Shown piece after piece: positions 1-7,165 of a stretch of 12,863 bases of DNA. The position numbers were made by a program, and so were the translations under genes. The DNA is from Castellaniella sp034007085 (GTDB taxonomy: Bacteria; Pseudomonadota; Gammaproteobacteria; Burkholderiales; Burkholderiaceae_B), in the NCBI RefSeq assembly GCF_034007085.1, contig NZ_JAVERO010000058.1, forward strand, positions 1 to 12,863, in the 5' to 3' direction. The notes beneath the pieces are model-generated. The model was not told the origin of the DNA, ran no database searches, and saw only the letters and a program-made list of their open reading frames with translations. The stretch's first letter is position 1. Each line of letters opens with the position of its first letter.

Positions 1-1041
1 TTGCAGGCGCTGGCCGGCTGGGATGGCCGCGACACGCCACCCGATGCCGCCTTCCAGGCGCTGGCCGATGACCTGGCAAACGCCAAGAACACCCCGGCAT
101 CCGGCGAACTCGCCCGCCGGCTCAATTACGAAATCCCCGGCTATCGCTCGCTGATCTTCAAGACCCTGCGGCGCATGCCGATCGAAGCGGCGGACGCCAC
201 CGAGGCCCGCGCGCAGCTGACCCGCCTGGACAAGCGCTGGGCCGACCCCGCCTATTGGGCCGTCATCGCCAGCAATGACCGGACCTGGACCCCGTACTAC
301 CTGCTGGCCTCGCTGGACCTGAAGCTCGATACCAACGGCAGTATCGTGGCCGTGCCCCCCAATACCTCGGCCTTCCAGGAAATCTTTTCCCGCACCTTCG
401 TCATCAGCCTGGTGGTCACCCTGATCACGCTCGCGCTGGGCTACCCCCTGGCGTACTGGATCACACGCCTGAACAAGCGGCAGGCCAACCTTGCGCTGAT
501 CTGCATCCTGATCCCCTTCTGGACCTCGGTGCTGGTGCGCATCGCCGCCTGGGTGGTGCTGCTGCAGCGCGAAGGCCTGATCAACAGCGCCCTGGGCGGC
601 CTGGGCCTGATTGCCGAACCCCTGCCCCTGCTGTTCAACCGCCTGGGCGTGTACATCGCCATGGTGCATATCCTGCTGCCTTTCATGGTGCTGCCCCTGT
701 ACAGCGTGATGCGGTCCGTGCCGCCCAGCTACCAGCGTGCCGCGATTTCCCTGGGCAGCCACCCCTTTGCCGCCTTCTGGCGCGTGTACGTGCCGCAAAC
801 CTATCCCGGCATCGCGGCCGGCTCGTTGCTGGTATTCATCATCGCCATCGGCTACTACATCACCCCTGCCCTGCTGGGGGGCGCCGGCGACCAGATGATC
901 AGCTATTACGTCGCTTACTTCACCAACCAGACCATCAACTGGGGCATGGCCAGCGCGCTGGGCCTGATCCTGCTGGCGGCCACCCTGCTGCTCTACGCCC
1001 TGTACCGCCGGATCTCCGGCAAGGAACTGGCCCTGAACTGA
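1..1041 (+). CDS. ABC transporter permease, PotB-like (5' partial)
   Basis: Inner-membrane permease of a binding-protein-dependent ABC importer, in the family that includes spermidine/putrescine PotB. The frame is open from the first base. The first visible residues are a hydrophilic stretch of about 130 residues containing no membrane helix, so the true start and the first transmembrane helix probably lie upstream of the window; the TTG at base 1 is only the first codon seen. Hydrophobic segments follow at about residues 132-153, 165-188, 214-236, 270-292 and 316-336. The cytoplasmic EAA-type loop that docks on the ATPase is at about 246-266 (RAAISLGSHPFAAFWRV, then a Pro-containing end). 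The long soluble segment, probably periplasmic, is a feature of a proteobacterial subgroup longer than E. coli PotB. The next permease starts 11 bases downstream, so the two are one operon. The substrate cannot be read from the sequence: a polyamine or other small organic solute is likely. Confidence 0.93.
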   Translation: MQALAGWDGRDTPPDAAFQALADDLANAKNTPASGELARRLNYEIPGYRSLIFKTLRRMPIEAADATEARAQLTRLDKRWADPAYWAVIASNDRTWTPYYLLASLDLKLDTNGSIVAVPPNTSAFQEIFSRTFVISLVVTLITLALGYPLAYWITRLNKRQANLALICILIPFWTSVLVRIAAWVVLLQREGLINSALGGLGLIAEPLPLLFNRLGVYIAMVHILLPFMVLPLYSVMRSVPPSYQRAAISLGSHPFAAFWRVYVPQTYPGIAAGSLLVFIIAIGYYITPALLGGAGDQMISYYVAYFTNQTINWGMASALGLILLAATLLLYALYRRISGKELALN

Positions 1042-1046
1042 AAGGA
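1041..1046 (+). promoter_or_regulatory. Ribosome binding site of the second permease gene
   Basis: AAAGGA lies six bases upstream of the ATG at 1053 and begins on the last base of the upstream TGA stop codon. This supports both the start choice and translational coupling of the two permeases. Confidence 0.75.
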
Positions 1047-1052
1047 TCCGAC

Positions 1053-1892
1053 ATGTTCAAGACCGAATTCCCGCCCTACCTGTCCCTGACCGAGCGCACC
1101 TGGCATTACGCGCTGCGCATCCTGTGCGCACTGGTGCTGGTGTTCCTGCTGCTGCCGATCCTGGTGATCGTGCCGCTGTCATTCAACCAGAGCTCGATGC
1201 TGCTCTACCCCATCGAGTCGTTTTCCCTGCGCTGGTACGAGACCCTGTTCCAATCGGACGACTGGGCCCGGGCCACGACCAACAGTTTCATCGTCGCGCC
1301 CGCCGCCACCCTGCTGGCCACGGTGCTGGGCACCCTGGCCGCAGCCGGGCTGCACCGTGTCGAATTCCGTGGCAAGAGCCTGTTGATGGCGGTTTTGATC
1401 TCGCCGATGATCGTGCCCCTGGTGGTGACCGGCCTGGGCATCTATCTGTTTTTCGCGCCCTACGGCCTGGTCAACAGCTACGGCGGCCTGATCCTGGCCC
1501 TGGCCGCCATCGGCGCGCCCTTCGTGGTCACCACGGTATCGGCCACGTTGCAAGGTTTCGATCCCAACCTGCTGCGCGCCAGCTACAGCCTGGGCGCCGG
1601 CCCGTTCCTGACCTTCTTTCGCGTCACACTGCCCATCATCGCCCCCGGCGTCATCGCCGGTGCGCTGTTCGCCTTTGCCACCGCCTTCGACGAAATCGTG
1701 ATCACCCTGTTCCTGGCCGGGCCCGAACAAGTCACCCTGCCACGCCAGATGTTCACCGGCATCCGCGAGAACATCAGCCCGGTGATCGCTGCGGTGGCGA
1801 CCATCCTGATCCTGTTTTCGACGGCGCTGCTGCTGGCCCTGGAATGGCTGCGTGGCCGCGTCGAGGCCAAGACCGTGCGGCTGGACGGCTGA
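1053..1892 (+). CDS. ABC transporter permease, PotC-like
   Basis: Second inner-membrane permease of the same importer, resembling PotC; it would pair with the upstream permease as a heterodimeric channel. It has 279 residues, close to the usual PotC-family length, so it looks complete. Hydrophobic helices are visible at about residues 22-44, 77-99, 108-134, 143-163, 196-218 and 245-266, giving the expected six-helix topology. The EAA loop is at about 174-194 (LLRASYSLGAGPFLTFFRV, followed by LP), and the following segment with FATAFDEIVIT is typical of the PotC group. The ATG has a good ribosome binding site six bases upstream. The gene ends 20 bases from the convergent trpS stop. No ATPase or binding-protein gene follows, so those must lie to the left of the window or elsewhere. 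Substrate unknown. Confidence 0.95.
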   Translation: MFKTEFPPYLSLTERTWHYALRILCALVLVFLLLPILVIVPLSFNQSSMLLYPIESFSLRWYETLFQSDDWARATTNSFIVAPAATLLATVLGTLAAAGLHRVEFRGKSLLMAVLISPMIVPLVVTGLGIYLFFAPYGLVNSYGGLILALAAIGAPFVVTTVSATLQGFDPNLLRASYSLGAGPFLTFFRVTLPIIAPGVIAGALFAFATAFDEIVITLFLAGPEQVTLPRQMFTGIRENISPVIAAVATILILFSTALLLALEWLRGRVEAKTVRLDG

Positions 1893-1902
1893 ACGACCCG
1901 CC

Positions 1903-1924
1903 GCGCAGGCGATCAGACCTGCGC
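1903..1924. terminator. Small hairpin between convergent stop codons
   Basis: GCGCAGG (1903-1909) and CCTGCGC (1918-1924) form a perfect 7-bp stem with an 8-base loop. The loop carries the trpS stop codon (1913-1915). There is no T-run on either side, so it is at best a weak or factor-dependent end signal for both the permease operon and trpS. Confidence 0.3.
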
Positions 1925-3253
1925 CAGGGCCTCGCGGACCGCATCCAGACGGTCCGCCGGGACACGCGCCCAGCACAGCCCGTCCGCTGCCAGTTCGACG
2001 TGCCCATCGGATCCCGGCACCAGATCCGAAAGATCCCGCGCGGCAAAGGATCGGCCCAGAGCATTCAGGACCTTGGGGTCGCCAAAGGGTTCGGACAGCA
2101 GCAGTTCAGTCCCATCGGCAGCAAACAGGCGCTGGCGGAAGCGGCCATCCTCGTCTCGGAAAGACACCATCCGGGCACGGCCCGCACGTGCCGCGCCAGA
2201 CGTTCCGGCACTGCCCGCTGCAGCGGTTTTCGATACCATGCGCAAGCCCACGGCCTCGCGCAGACGCGCCATCATGGGGATCGCGATGCGCCGCGCCTTG
2301 GCCGCGCCATCCCGCAGGATGTCCTCGATCCGCTCGGGGTGGGCCACCAGATCCGCATAGCGATCGCGCATCGGGCCGATCTGGGCTTCGATCTGCTCGC
2401 ACAGCGCCTGCTTGGCCTCGCCCCAGCCCAGGCCCCCTTCCAGGGCGGCGCGGAAATCCGCCGACTGCTCGTGCGTGGCAAAGGCCTGGTACAAGGTGAA
2501 CAGATGCGAACCCTCGGCGTCCTTGGGTTCACCCGGCAGGCGCGAATCGGTGACGATGCGCGCCACGGCCGATTTCAGCGCCTTGGACCCGCCCTCGAAC
2601 AGGGGAATGGTGTTGTCGTAGCTCTTGGACATCTTGCGCCCATCCAGGCCCGGCAGGGTCGCAACGGCTTCGTCGATCTGGACTTCCGGCAGCACGAACA
2701 AGTCCTCGCCCCGACCATACAGGTGATTGAATCGCTGGGCGATGTCACGCGCCATTTCCAGGTGCTGGATCTGATCGCGCCCCACCGGCACGCGATGGGC
2801 ATTGAACATCAGGATATCGGCCGCCATCAGCACCGGGTAGGAAAACAGCCCCATGGTGACGCCATCGTCCGGTTCCACGCCCTTGGCGGTATTGACATCC
2901 ACGGACGCCTTGTAGGCATGCGCCCGGTTCATCAGGCCCTTGGCCGTGACGCAACTCAACATCCAGCACAGTTCCGGGATTTCCGGGACATCCGACTGCC
3001 GGTAGAAGGTAGTGCGTTCCGTGTCCAGCCCTGCGGCAACCCAGGTGGCGGCAATCTCCAGCCGTGAGCGCGCAATGCGCGCGGGATCGTCGCACTTGAT
3101 CAGCGCGTGATAGTCGGCCAGGAAGAAGAAGGCATCCACACCGGGTTCGGTGCTGGCCTGGATCGCCGGGCGGATGGCGCCAGCATAATTGCCCAAATGG
3201 GGAGTCCCCGACGTGGTGATGCCAGTCAGGACGCGGGTGGCAGGTGTGCTCAT
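1913..3253 (-). CDS. trpS: Tryptophanyl-tRNA synthetase with extra C-terminal module
   Basis: Cytoplasmic class I aminoacyl-tRNA synthetase that charges tRNA-Trp with tryptophan using ATP. The HIGH-type motif appears as PHLGN at residues 18-22 within TGITTSGTPHLGNYAGAI. The KMSKS loop is intact at 207-211 (GRKMSKSYDNT), and the central VPVGRDQIQHLEMARD segment (155-170) is typical of TrpS. The protein has 446 residues, against roughly 330 for E. coli TrpS. The catalytic core seems to end near residue 340. A Gly/Ala/Ser-rich linker (about 341-361) then leads into a module of about 85 residues that begins MVSFRDEDGRFRQRLFAADG. The ATG at 3253 is chosen because the synthetase N-terminus begins directly after it; a modest GGA lies about ten bases upstream. 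It starts 33 bases after zapE on the same strand, so it may be the last gene of the odh transcript, but its own promoter cannot be excluded. Confidence 0.97.
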   Translation of the reverse strand: MSTPATRVLTGITTSGTPHLGNYAGAIRPAIQASTEPGVDAFFFLADYHALIKCDDPARIARSRLEIAATWVAAGLDTERTTFYRQSDVPEIPELCWMLSCVTAKGLMNRAHAYKASVDVNTAKGVEPDDGVTMGLFSYPVLMAADILMFNAHRVPVGRDQIQHLEMARDIAQRFNHLYGRGEDLFVLPEVQIDEAVATLPGLDGRKMSKSYDNTIPLFEGGSKALKSAVARIVTDSRLPGEPKDAEGSHLFTLYQAFATHEQSADFRAALEGGLGWGEAKQALCEQIEAQIGPMRDRYADLVAHPERIEDILRDGAAKARRIAIPMMARLREAVGLRMVSKTAAAGSAGTSGAARAGRARMVSFRDEDGRFRQRLFAADGTELLLSEPFGDPKVLNALGRSFAARDLSDLVPGSDGHVELAADGLCWARVPADRLDAVREALAQV

Positions 3254-3286
3254 GGGGTTTTCCAGGCGGTTGAGACGTATCCGTCC

Positions 3287-4378
3287 CTACAGGACGACCG
3301 AAGCCCGGCGTGTTTCGGCCAGGTATTCGCGCGACTGCATTTCCATCAGGCGCGACACGGTGCGAGGGAATTCATTGGACATCGGGCCTTGAGTATAAAG
3401 CTCATCGGCCGGACACTGGGCCGACAGGATCAGCTTGACCTTGTGGTCGTACAGCACATCCACCAGCCAGGTAAACCGACGGGCCTCGGACGCCTGGCGC
3501 GGACTCATGCGCGGCACGTCGGACACGATCACCGTCTGGAAGCGGTCGGCCAGTTCCAGATAATCGTTCTGTGAACGCGGCGTGCCGCACAGGGCCTGGA
3601 AGCTGAACCAGACCACATTCCCGGCCAGTGCCACGGCCTGGATCTCGCGGTTTTCGATGTGCAGGACAGGGGACTGCTCGGCCGTGTCGGCCAGACGCTC
3701 GAACGCCGAACGCAGCTCATCGTGGGTCGTGGCTGCGATGGGCGTGATGTAAGTGCGCAACTGCGCCAGAGTGCGCCGCCGATAGTCCACCCCGGCATCG
3801 ACATTCATCACGTCCATCTTTTCCTGGATCAGGGCGATGGCCGGCAGAATGCGGTCGCGATGCAGGCCGTCCGGGTACAGCGTGGACGGCTCGTAGTTCG
3901 AAGTCATGACAAAAGACGTGCCCCGTTCGAACAGGCGCAGCAGCAGCCGGTACAGGATCATGGCATCGGCCACGTCCGAGACGTGAAATTCGTCGAAACA
4001 GATCAGGCGGTAGCGCGCAGCGATCTTGCGCGCCACGTGGTCCAGCGGATCGACCTCGCCGCTGACGGCACGGATTTCCCGGTGAACCCCGCGCATGAAT
4101 TCATGAAAATGCAGGCGCACCTTGCGCTTGACGGGCACGGTCAGGTAGAACGCGTCCATCAGAAAGCTCTTGCCGCGCCCGACACCGCCCCACAGGTAGA
4201 CGCCACGCGGCACGTCCGGACGTCGAAACAGTTTTTTCAGGCTGTTCGAGCGCTGGTGCTTGAATGCGATCCAGTCGTCATAGTATCGCTGCAGGCGCTC
4301 GACCGCTGCGCGCTGGGCCTCGTCGGCGACGAAGCCCCGTTCGCGCAGGGCTTGCGCATAATACGCGCTGACATCCAT
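3287..4378 (-). CDS. zapE: Cell division protein ZapE (AFG1-like ATPase)
   Basis: P-loop ATPase of the AFG1/ZapE family. In E. coli, ZapE associates with the Z-ring and is needed for division under some stress or low-oxygen conditions; the mitochondrial homologue AFG1/LACE1 is linked to protein quality control. Walker A is GGVGRGKS at residues 64-71 and Walker B is LICFDEFHVSD at 125-135. A sensor-like TSNYEP follows at 159-164. At 363 residues it is about the family length (E. coli about 375). The start is ATG at 4378, ten bases after the lpdA stop. No clear Shine-Dalgarno sequence is visible there, so translation is probably coupled to lpdA. The position directly after the 2-oxoglutarate dehydrogenase genes matches the arrangement I recall from Bordetella-type genomes. 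Confidence 0.95.
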   Translation of the reverse strand: MDVSAYYAQALRERGFVADEAQRAAVERLQRYYDDWIAFKHQRSNSLKKLFRRPDVPRGVYLWGGVGRGKSFLMDAFYLTVPVKRKVRLHFHEFMRGVHREIRAVSGEVDPLDHVARKIAARYRLICFDEFHVSDVADAMILYRLLLRLFERGTSFVMTSNYEPSTLYPDGLHRDRILPAIALIQEKMDVMNVDAGVDYRRRTLAQLRTYITPIAATTHDELRSAFERLADTAEQSPVLHIENREIQAVALAGNVVWFSFQALCGTPRSQNDYLELADRFQTVIVSDVPRMSPRQASEARRFTWLVDVLYDHKVKLILSAQCPADELYTQGPMSNEFPRTVSRLMEMQSREYLAETRRASVVL

Positions 4379-4388
4379 CGCCAGTGGC

Positions 4389-5816
4389 TTACAGGTTCAG
4401 CGTGCGCTTGTCGACGGCCAGAGCGGCTTCCTTGACGGCTTCGGACAGGGTCGGATGCGCATGGCAGATGCGCGCGATGTCCTCGGCTGCGCCGCGGAAT
4501 TCCATGATGGTCACGGCCTCGGCGATCAGTTCGGAGGCCATCGGCCCGACGATGTGGACCCCCAGGACCTCGTCGGTCTTGGCATCGGCCAGGATCTTGA
4601 CGAACCCCGTGGTGTCGCCCAATGCGCGAGCACGGCCATTGGCCATGAAGGGGAAACTGCCTACCTTGTAGTCGCGCCCCTCGGCCTTCAGGGCCTGCTC
4701 GGTCTTGCCGACCCAGGCGACTTCGGGCGAGGTATAGATGACCCAGGGGATGGTATCGAAATTGACATGCCCATGCTGGCCAGCGATCCGTTCGGCCACC
4801 GCCACGCCTTCTTCCTCGGCCTTGTGCGCCAGCATCGGCCCACGCACCACATCGCCCACGGCCCAGACGTTGCTCAGATTGCTGCGGCAGTCCTCGTCGA
4901 CCACCACGAATCCGCGCTCATCCAGTTTCAGGCCCACCACATCGGCACCCAGTCCCTGCGTGTTGGGCACACGGCCGATGGAGACGATCAAGTGGTTGAC
5001 CGACAGTTTCTGCTCGGCGCCAGCCGCGTCCGTGTATTGCACATTGACGCCCTTGGCCGACGTTTTGACCTCGCCGATGCGCACCCCGGTCTGGATGTCC
5101 AGCCCCTGCTTGACGAGGGCTTTCTGGGCTTCCTTGGCCACATCGCGATCCACCGCCCCCAGAAAATCGGGCATGGCTTCCAGGATGGTGACCTCGGCGC
5201 CCAGGCGCCGCCAGACGCTGCCCATTTCCAGGCCGATGACGCCCGCGCCAATGATGCCCAGTTTCTTGGGCACGGCAGGAATCCGCAGCGCCCCATCGTT
5301 CGACAGGATCTGCGTTTCGTCAAAGGGCACGCCCGGCAGCGCGCGCGGGCTGGAACCCGTGGCGACGATCACGTGCCGGCCTTCCAGGTCCTCTTCCGTC
5401 TTGCCGGAGACCTTGACCGACCAGCCAAAGTCCGTCTTGGCGGCCAGCGACCCGGTGCCATGGAAGAAGGACACTTTGTTTTTCTTGAACAGGTACAGAA
5501 TGCCTTCGTTGTTCTGCTTGACCACCGTATCCTTGCGGCCGATCAGCTTGGCCAGATCCAGGCTGACGCCCTTGGCCGTGATGCCATGGTCGGCGAAGTG
5601 GTGGTTGATCTGCTCGTAGTGCTCGGACGACTGCAGCAGCGCCTTGGACGGAATGCAGCCGACGTTGGTGCAGGTGCCGCCGGGGGCCGGCTTGCCCGCC
5701 GCATTGCTCCAGGCGTCCACGCAGGCCACGGCCAGGCCCAGCTGGGCGGCGCGGATGGCGGCGATATAGCCCCCTGGGCCAGCGCCGATCACGATCACAT
5801 CGAATTGTTTTGCCAT
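4389..5816 (-). CDS. lpdA: Dihydrolipoyl dehydrogenase (E3 of 2-oxoglutarate dehydrogenase)
   Basis: FAD-dependent pyridine nucleotide-disulfide oxidoreductase that reoxidises the dihydrolipoyl arm of E2 and passes electrons to NAD+. The FAD-binding GAGPGG is at residues 11-16, the redox-active disulfide CTNVGC at 49-54, and the NAD-binding GIIGAGVIGLEMG at about 187-199. The second FAD motif WAVGDVVRGPMLAHKA is near 318-333, and the catalytic His-Glu pair HPTLSE is at 454-459. All key residues are present and the length of 475 residues is normal. The frame stays open to an ATG at 5864, but the extra 16 residues do not resemble the family and that ATG sits inside a hairpin. The start is therefore ATG at 5816, where MAKQFDVIVIG begins. 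Its position after odhB marks it as the E3 of this complex, although E3 can be shared with other 2-oxoacid dehydrogenases. Confidence 0.97.
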   Translation of the reverse strand: MAKQFDVIVIGAGPGGYIAAIRAAQLGLAVACVDAWSNAAGKPAPGGTCTNVGCIPSKALLQSSEHYEQINHHFADHGITAKGVSLDLAKLIGRKDTVVKQNNEGILYLFKKNKVSFFHGTGSLAAKTDFGWSVKVSGKTEEDLEGRHVIVATGSSPRALPGVPFDETQILSNDGALRIPAVPKKLGIIGAGVIGLEMGSVWRRLGAEVTILEAMPDFLGAVDRDVAKEAQKALVKQGLDIQTGVRIGEVKTSAKGVNVQYTDAAGAEQKLSVNHLIVSIGRVPNTQGLGADVVGLKLDERGFVVVDEDCRSNLSNVWAVGDVVRGPMLAHKAEEEGVAVAERIAGQHGHVNFDTIPWVIYTSPEVAWVGKTEQALKAEGRDYKVGSFPFMANGRARALGDTTGFVKILADAKTDEVLGVHIVGPMASELIAEAVTIMEFRGAAEDIARICHAHPTLSEAVKEAALAVDKRTLNL

Positions 5817-5837
5817 GATGAGTTCTCGAATGGGTAC

Positions 5838-5864
5838 GTGGGCATGCACCAGGCGCATGCCCAC
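5838..5864 (-). promoter_or_regulatory. Perfect 10-bp hairpin in the odhB-lpdA gap
   Basis: GTGGGCATGC (5838-5847) and GCATGCCCAC (5855-5864) are exact reverse complements around a 7-base loop. It lies 46 bases after the odhB stop and 21 bases before the lpdA start, and no T-run follows it on the minus strand. A role in mRNA stabilisation, processing or partial attenuation between E2 and E3 is more likely than full termination. Confidence 0.55.
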
Positions 5865-5910
5865 TGGACGCTCCGTGGAAGGCGCGCCCGAAATGGCGGT
5901 ACGCCCTGGA

Positions 5911-7119
5911 TCAGACGCCCAGCAGCAGGCGTTGGGGATCTTCCAGGGCTTCCTTCATGGCCACCAGGGCCAGGACGGCTTCGCGGCCATCGATGATCCG
6001 GTGGTCGTAGGACAGCGCCAGGTAGTTGATCGGACGGATCACGATCTGGCCGTTTTCCACGACCGGACGATCCTTGGTGGCATGGATGCCGAGGATGGCC
6101 GATTGGGGCGGGTTGATGATCGGGGTCGAGAGCATCGAGCCAAACACACCACCATTGGAGATCGAAAAAGTGCCGCCAGTCAGTTCATCCAGGCCCAGTT
6201 TACCCGCCTGGGCGCGCTGGCCAAAATCAGCGATCTGCTTTTCGATTTCCGCGATGCTGAGCTGGTCGGCATTGCGCAGGATGGGCACGACCAGGCCACG
6301 CGGGCTGCCCACGGCGATACCAATGTCGAAATACCCATGGTAGATGATGTCCTTGCCATCCACCGAAGCATTGACGATCGGATAACGCTTGAGCGCAGCC
6401 ACGGCCGCCTTGACGAAGAAGGACATGAAGCCAAGCTTGACGCCATGTTCCTTTTCGAAGGATTCCTTGTATTTCTTGCGCAGATCGATCACCGCCTGCA
6501 TGTTGACCTCGTTGAAGGTCGTCAGGATGGCATTTTCCGTCTGGGACTGGATCAGACGTTCCGCCACGCGGGCACGCAGGCGGCTCATGGGCACGCGCTG
6601 TTCGGGGCGGCCGTCCAGGCCCACCGGCACCGGAGCGACCGGGGCAGCAGGCGCAGCCGACGCCGGCGCGGCATTCAGCGCATCGCCCTTGGTGACGCGG
6701 CCGGCACGGCCCGTGCCCTCGACCGAGGCCGGGTCGATGCCTTTTTCGGACAGGATCTTGCCTGCGGCGGGCGAAGCCACGGCAGACTTGGTGGCCACCG
6801 GCGCAGGCGCAGCAACGGCGGCCTGTGCAGGCGCTGGCGCTGGTGCGGCAGCGGCCGCAGCCGGGGCGGCCGCCTTGGCATCGGTGTCGATGCGGGCCAG
6901 GACTTCGCCCGAAGTGACGGTACTGCCGTCGCCCTTGACGATTTCAGAAAGCACGCCCGCGACCGGGGCCGGGACTTCCAGCACCACCTTGTCGGTTTCG
7001 ACCTCGATCAGGATTTCGTCGGCCTGCACGGCTTCGCCGGGTTGCTTTTTCCAGTTGAGCAGCGTGGCTTCCGACACTGATTCTGAAAGCTGCGGAACGA
7101 GGACTTCGGTAATGGCCAT
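5911..7119 (-). CDS. odhB: Dihydrolipoyllysine-residue succinyltransferase (E2 of 2-oxoglutarate dehydrogenase)
   Basis: Core subunit of the 2-oxoglutarate dehydrogenase complex (also called SucB). It carries the succinyl group from E1 on a swinging lipoyl arm to coenzyme A, giving succinyl-CoA. Domain order: a single lipoyl domain at about 1-76, with lipoylated Lys44 in ETDKVVLEV; an Ala/Pro-rich flexible linker at about 78-114; a peripheral-subunit-binding domain at about 115-150 (AAGKILSEKGIDPASVEGTG); a second Ala/Pro linker; then the acyltransferase domain from about 175. The catalytic motif is DHRIIDG, with His373 and Asp377. The total of 402 residues matches E. coli SucB closely. The ATG at 7119 starts MAITEVLVPQL, the standard N-terminus, with a GGA about ten bases upstream. 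It follows odhA by 46 bases and precedes lpdA by 94. Confidence 0.98.
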   Translation of the reverse strand: MAITEVLVPQLSESVSEATLLNWKKQPGEAVQADEILIEVETDKVVLEVPAPVAGVLSEIVKGDGSTVTSGEVLARIDTDAKAAAPAAAAAAPAPAPAQAAVAAPAPVATKSAVASPAAGKILSEKGIDPASVEGTGRAGRVTKGDALNAAPASAAPAAPVAPVPVGLDGRPEQRVPMSRLRARVAERLIQSQTENAILTTFNEVNMQAVIDLRKKYKESFEKEHGVKLGFMSFFVKAAVAALKRYPIVNASVDGKDIIYHGYFDIGIAVGSPRGLVVPILRNADQLSIAEIEKQIADFGQRAQAGKLGLDELTGGTFSISNGGVFGSMLSTPIINPPQSAILGIHATKDRPVVENGQIVIRPINYLALSYDHRIIDGREAVLALVAMKEALEDPQRLLLGV

Positions 7120-7165
7120 GATGTTTTTTCCGTATTGTCTATGTCTATATTTGAGGGAGGTCGGA

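Noticed and set aside
1124..3067. Open frame of 647 codons on the plus strand crossing the second permease and antisense to trpS
   Set aside because: It overlaps two well-supported genes in other frames, its product is Arg/Pro/His-rich without domains, and it spans the convergent stop codons.
5817..5864. Upstream ATG extending lpdA by 16 residues
   Set aside because: The extra residues do not match the dihydrolipoyl dehydrogenase N-terminus, and the ATG lies in a stable hairpin; the ATG at 5816 gives the standard start.
6600..6890. Low-complexity GC-rich stretch that looks repetitive
   Set aside because: It encodes the Ala/Pro-rich flexible linkers of the odhB E2 protein, a normal feature of the family, not a DNA repeat element.
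4455..7080. Long plus-strand frames opposite lpdA and odhB
   Set aside because: Same GC-driven antisense effect; the sense genes carry complete cofactor and catalytic motifs.
7120..7165. AT-rich odhA-odhB gap with a short repeated ATAGAC
   Set aside because: Only two adjacent 6-base copies and no stem or promoter-like pair; too short to support a feature beyond an ordinary operon spacer.
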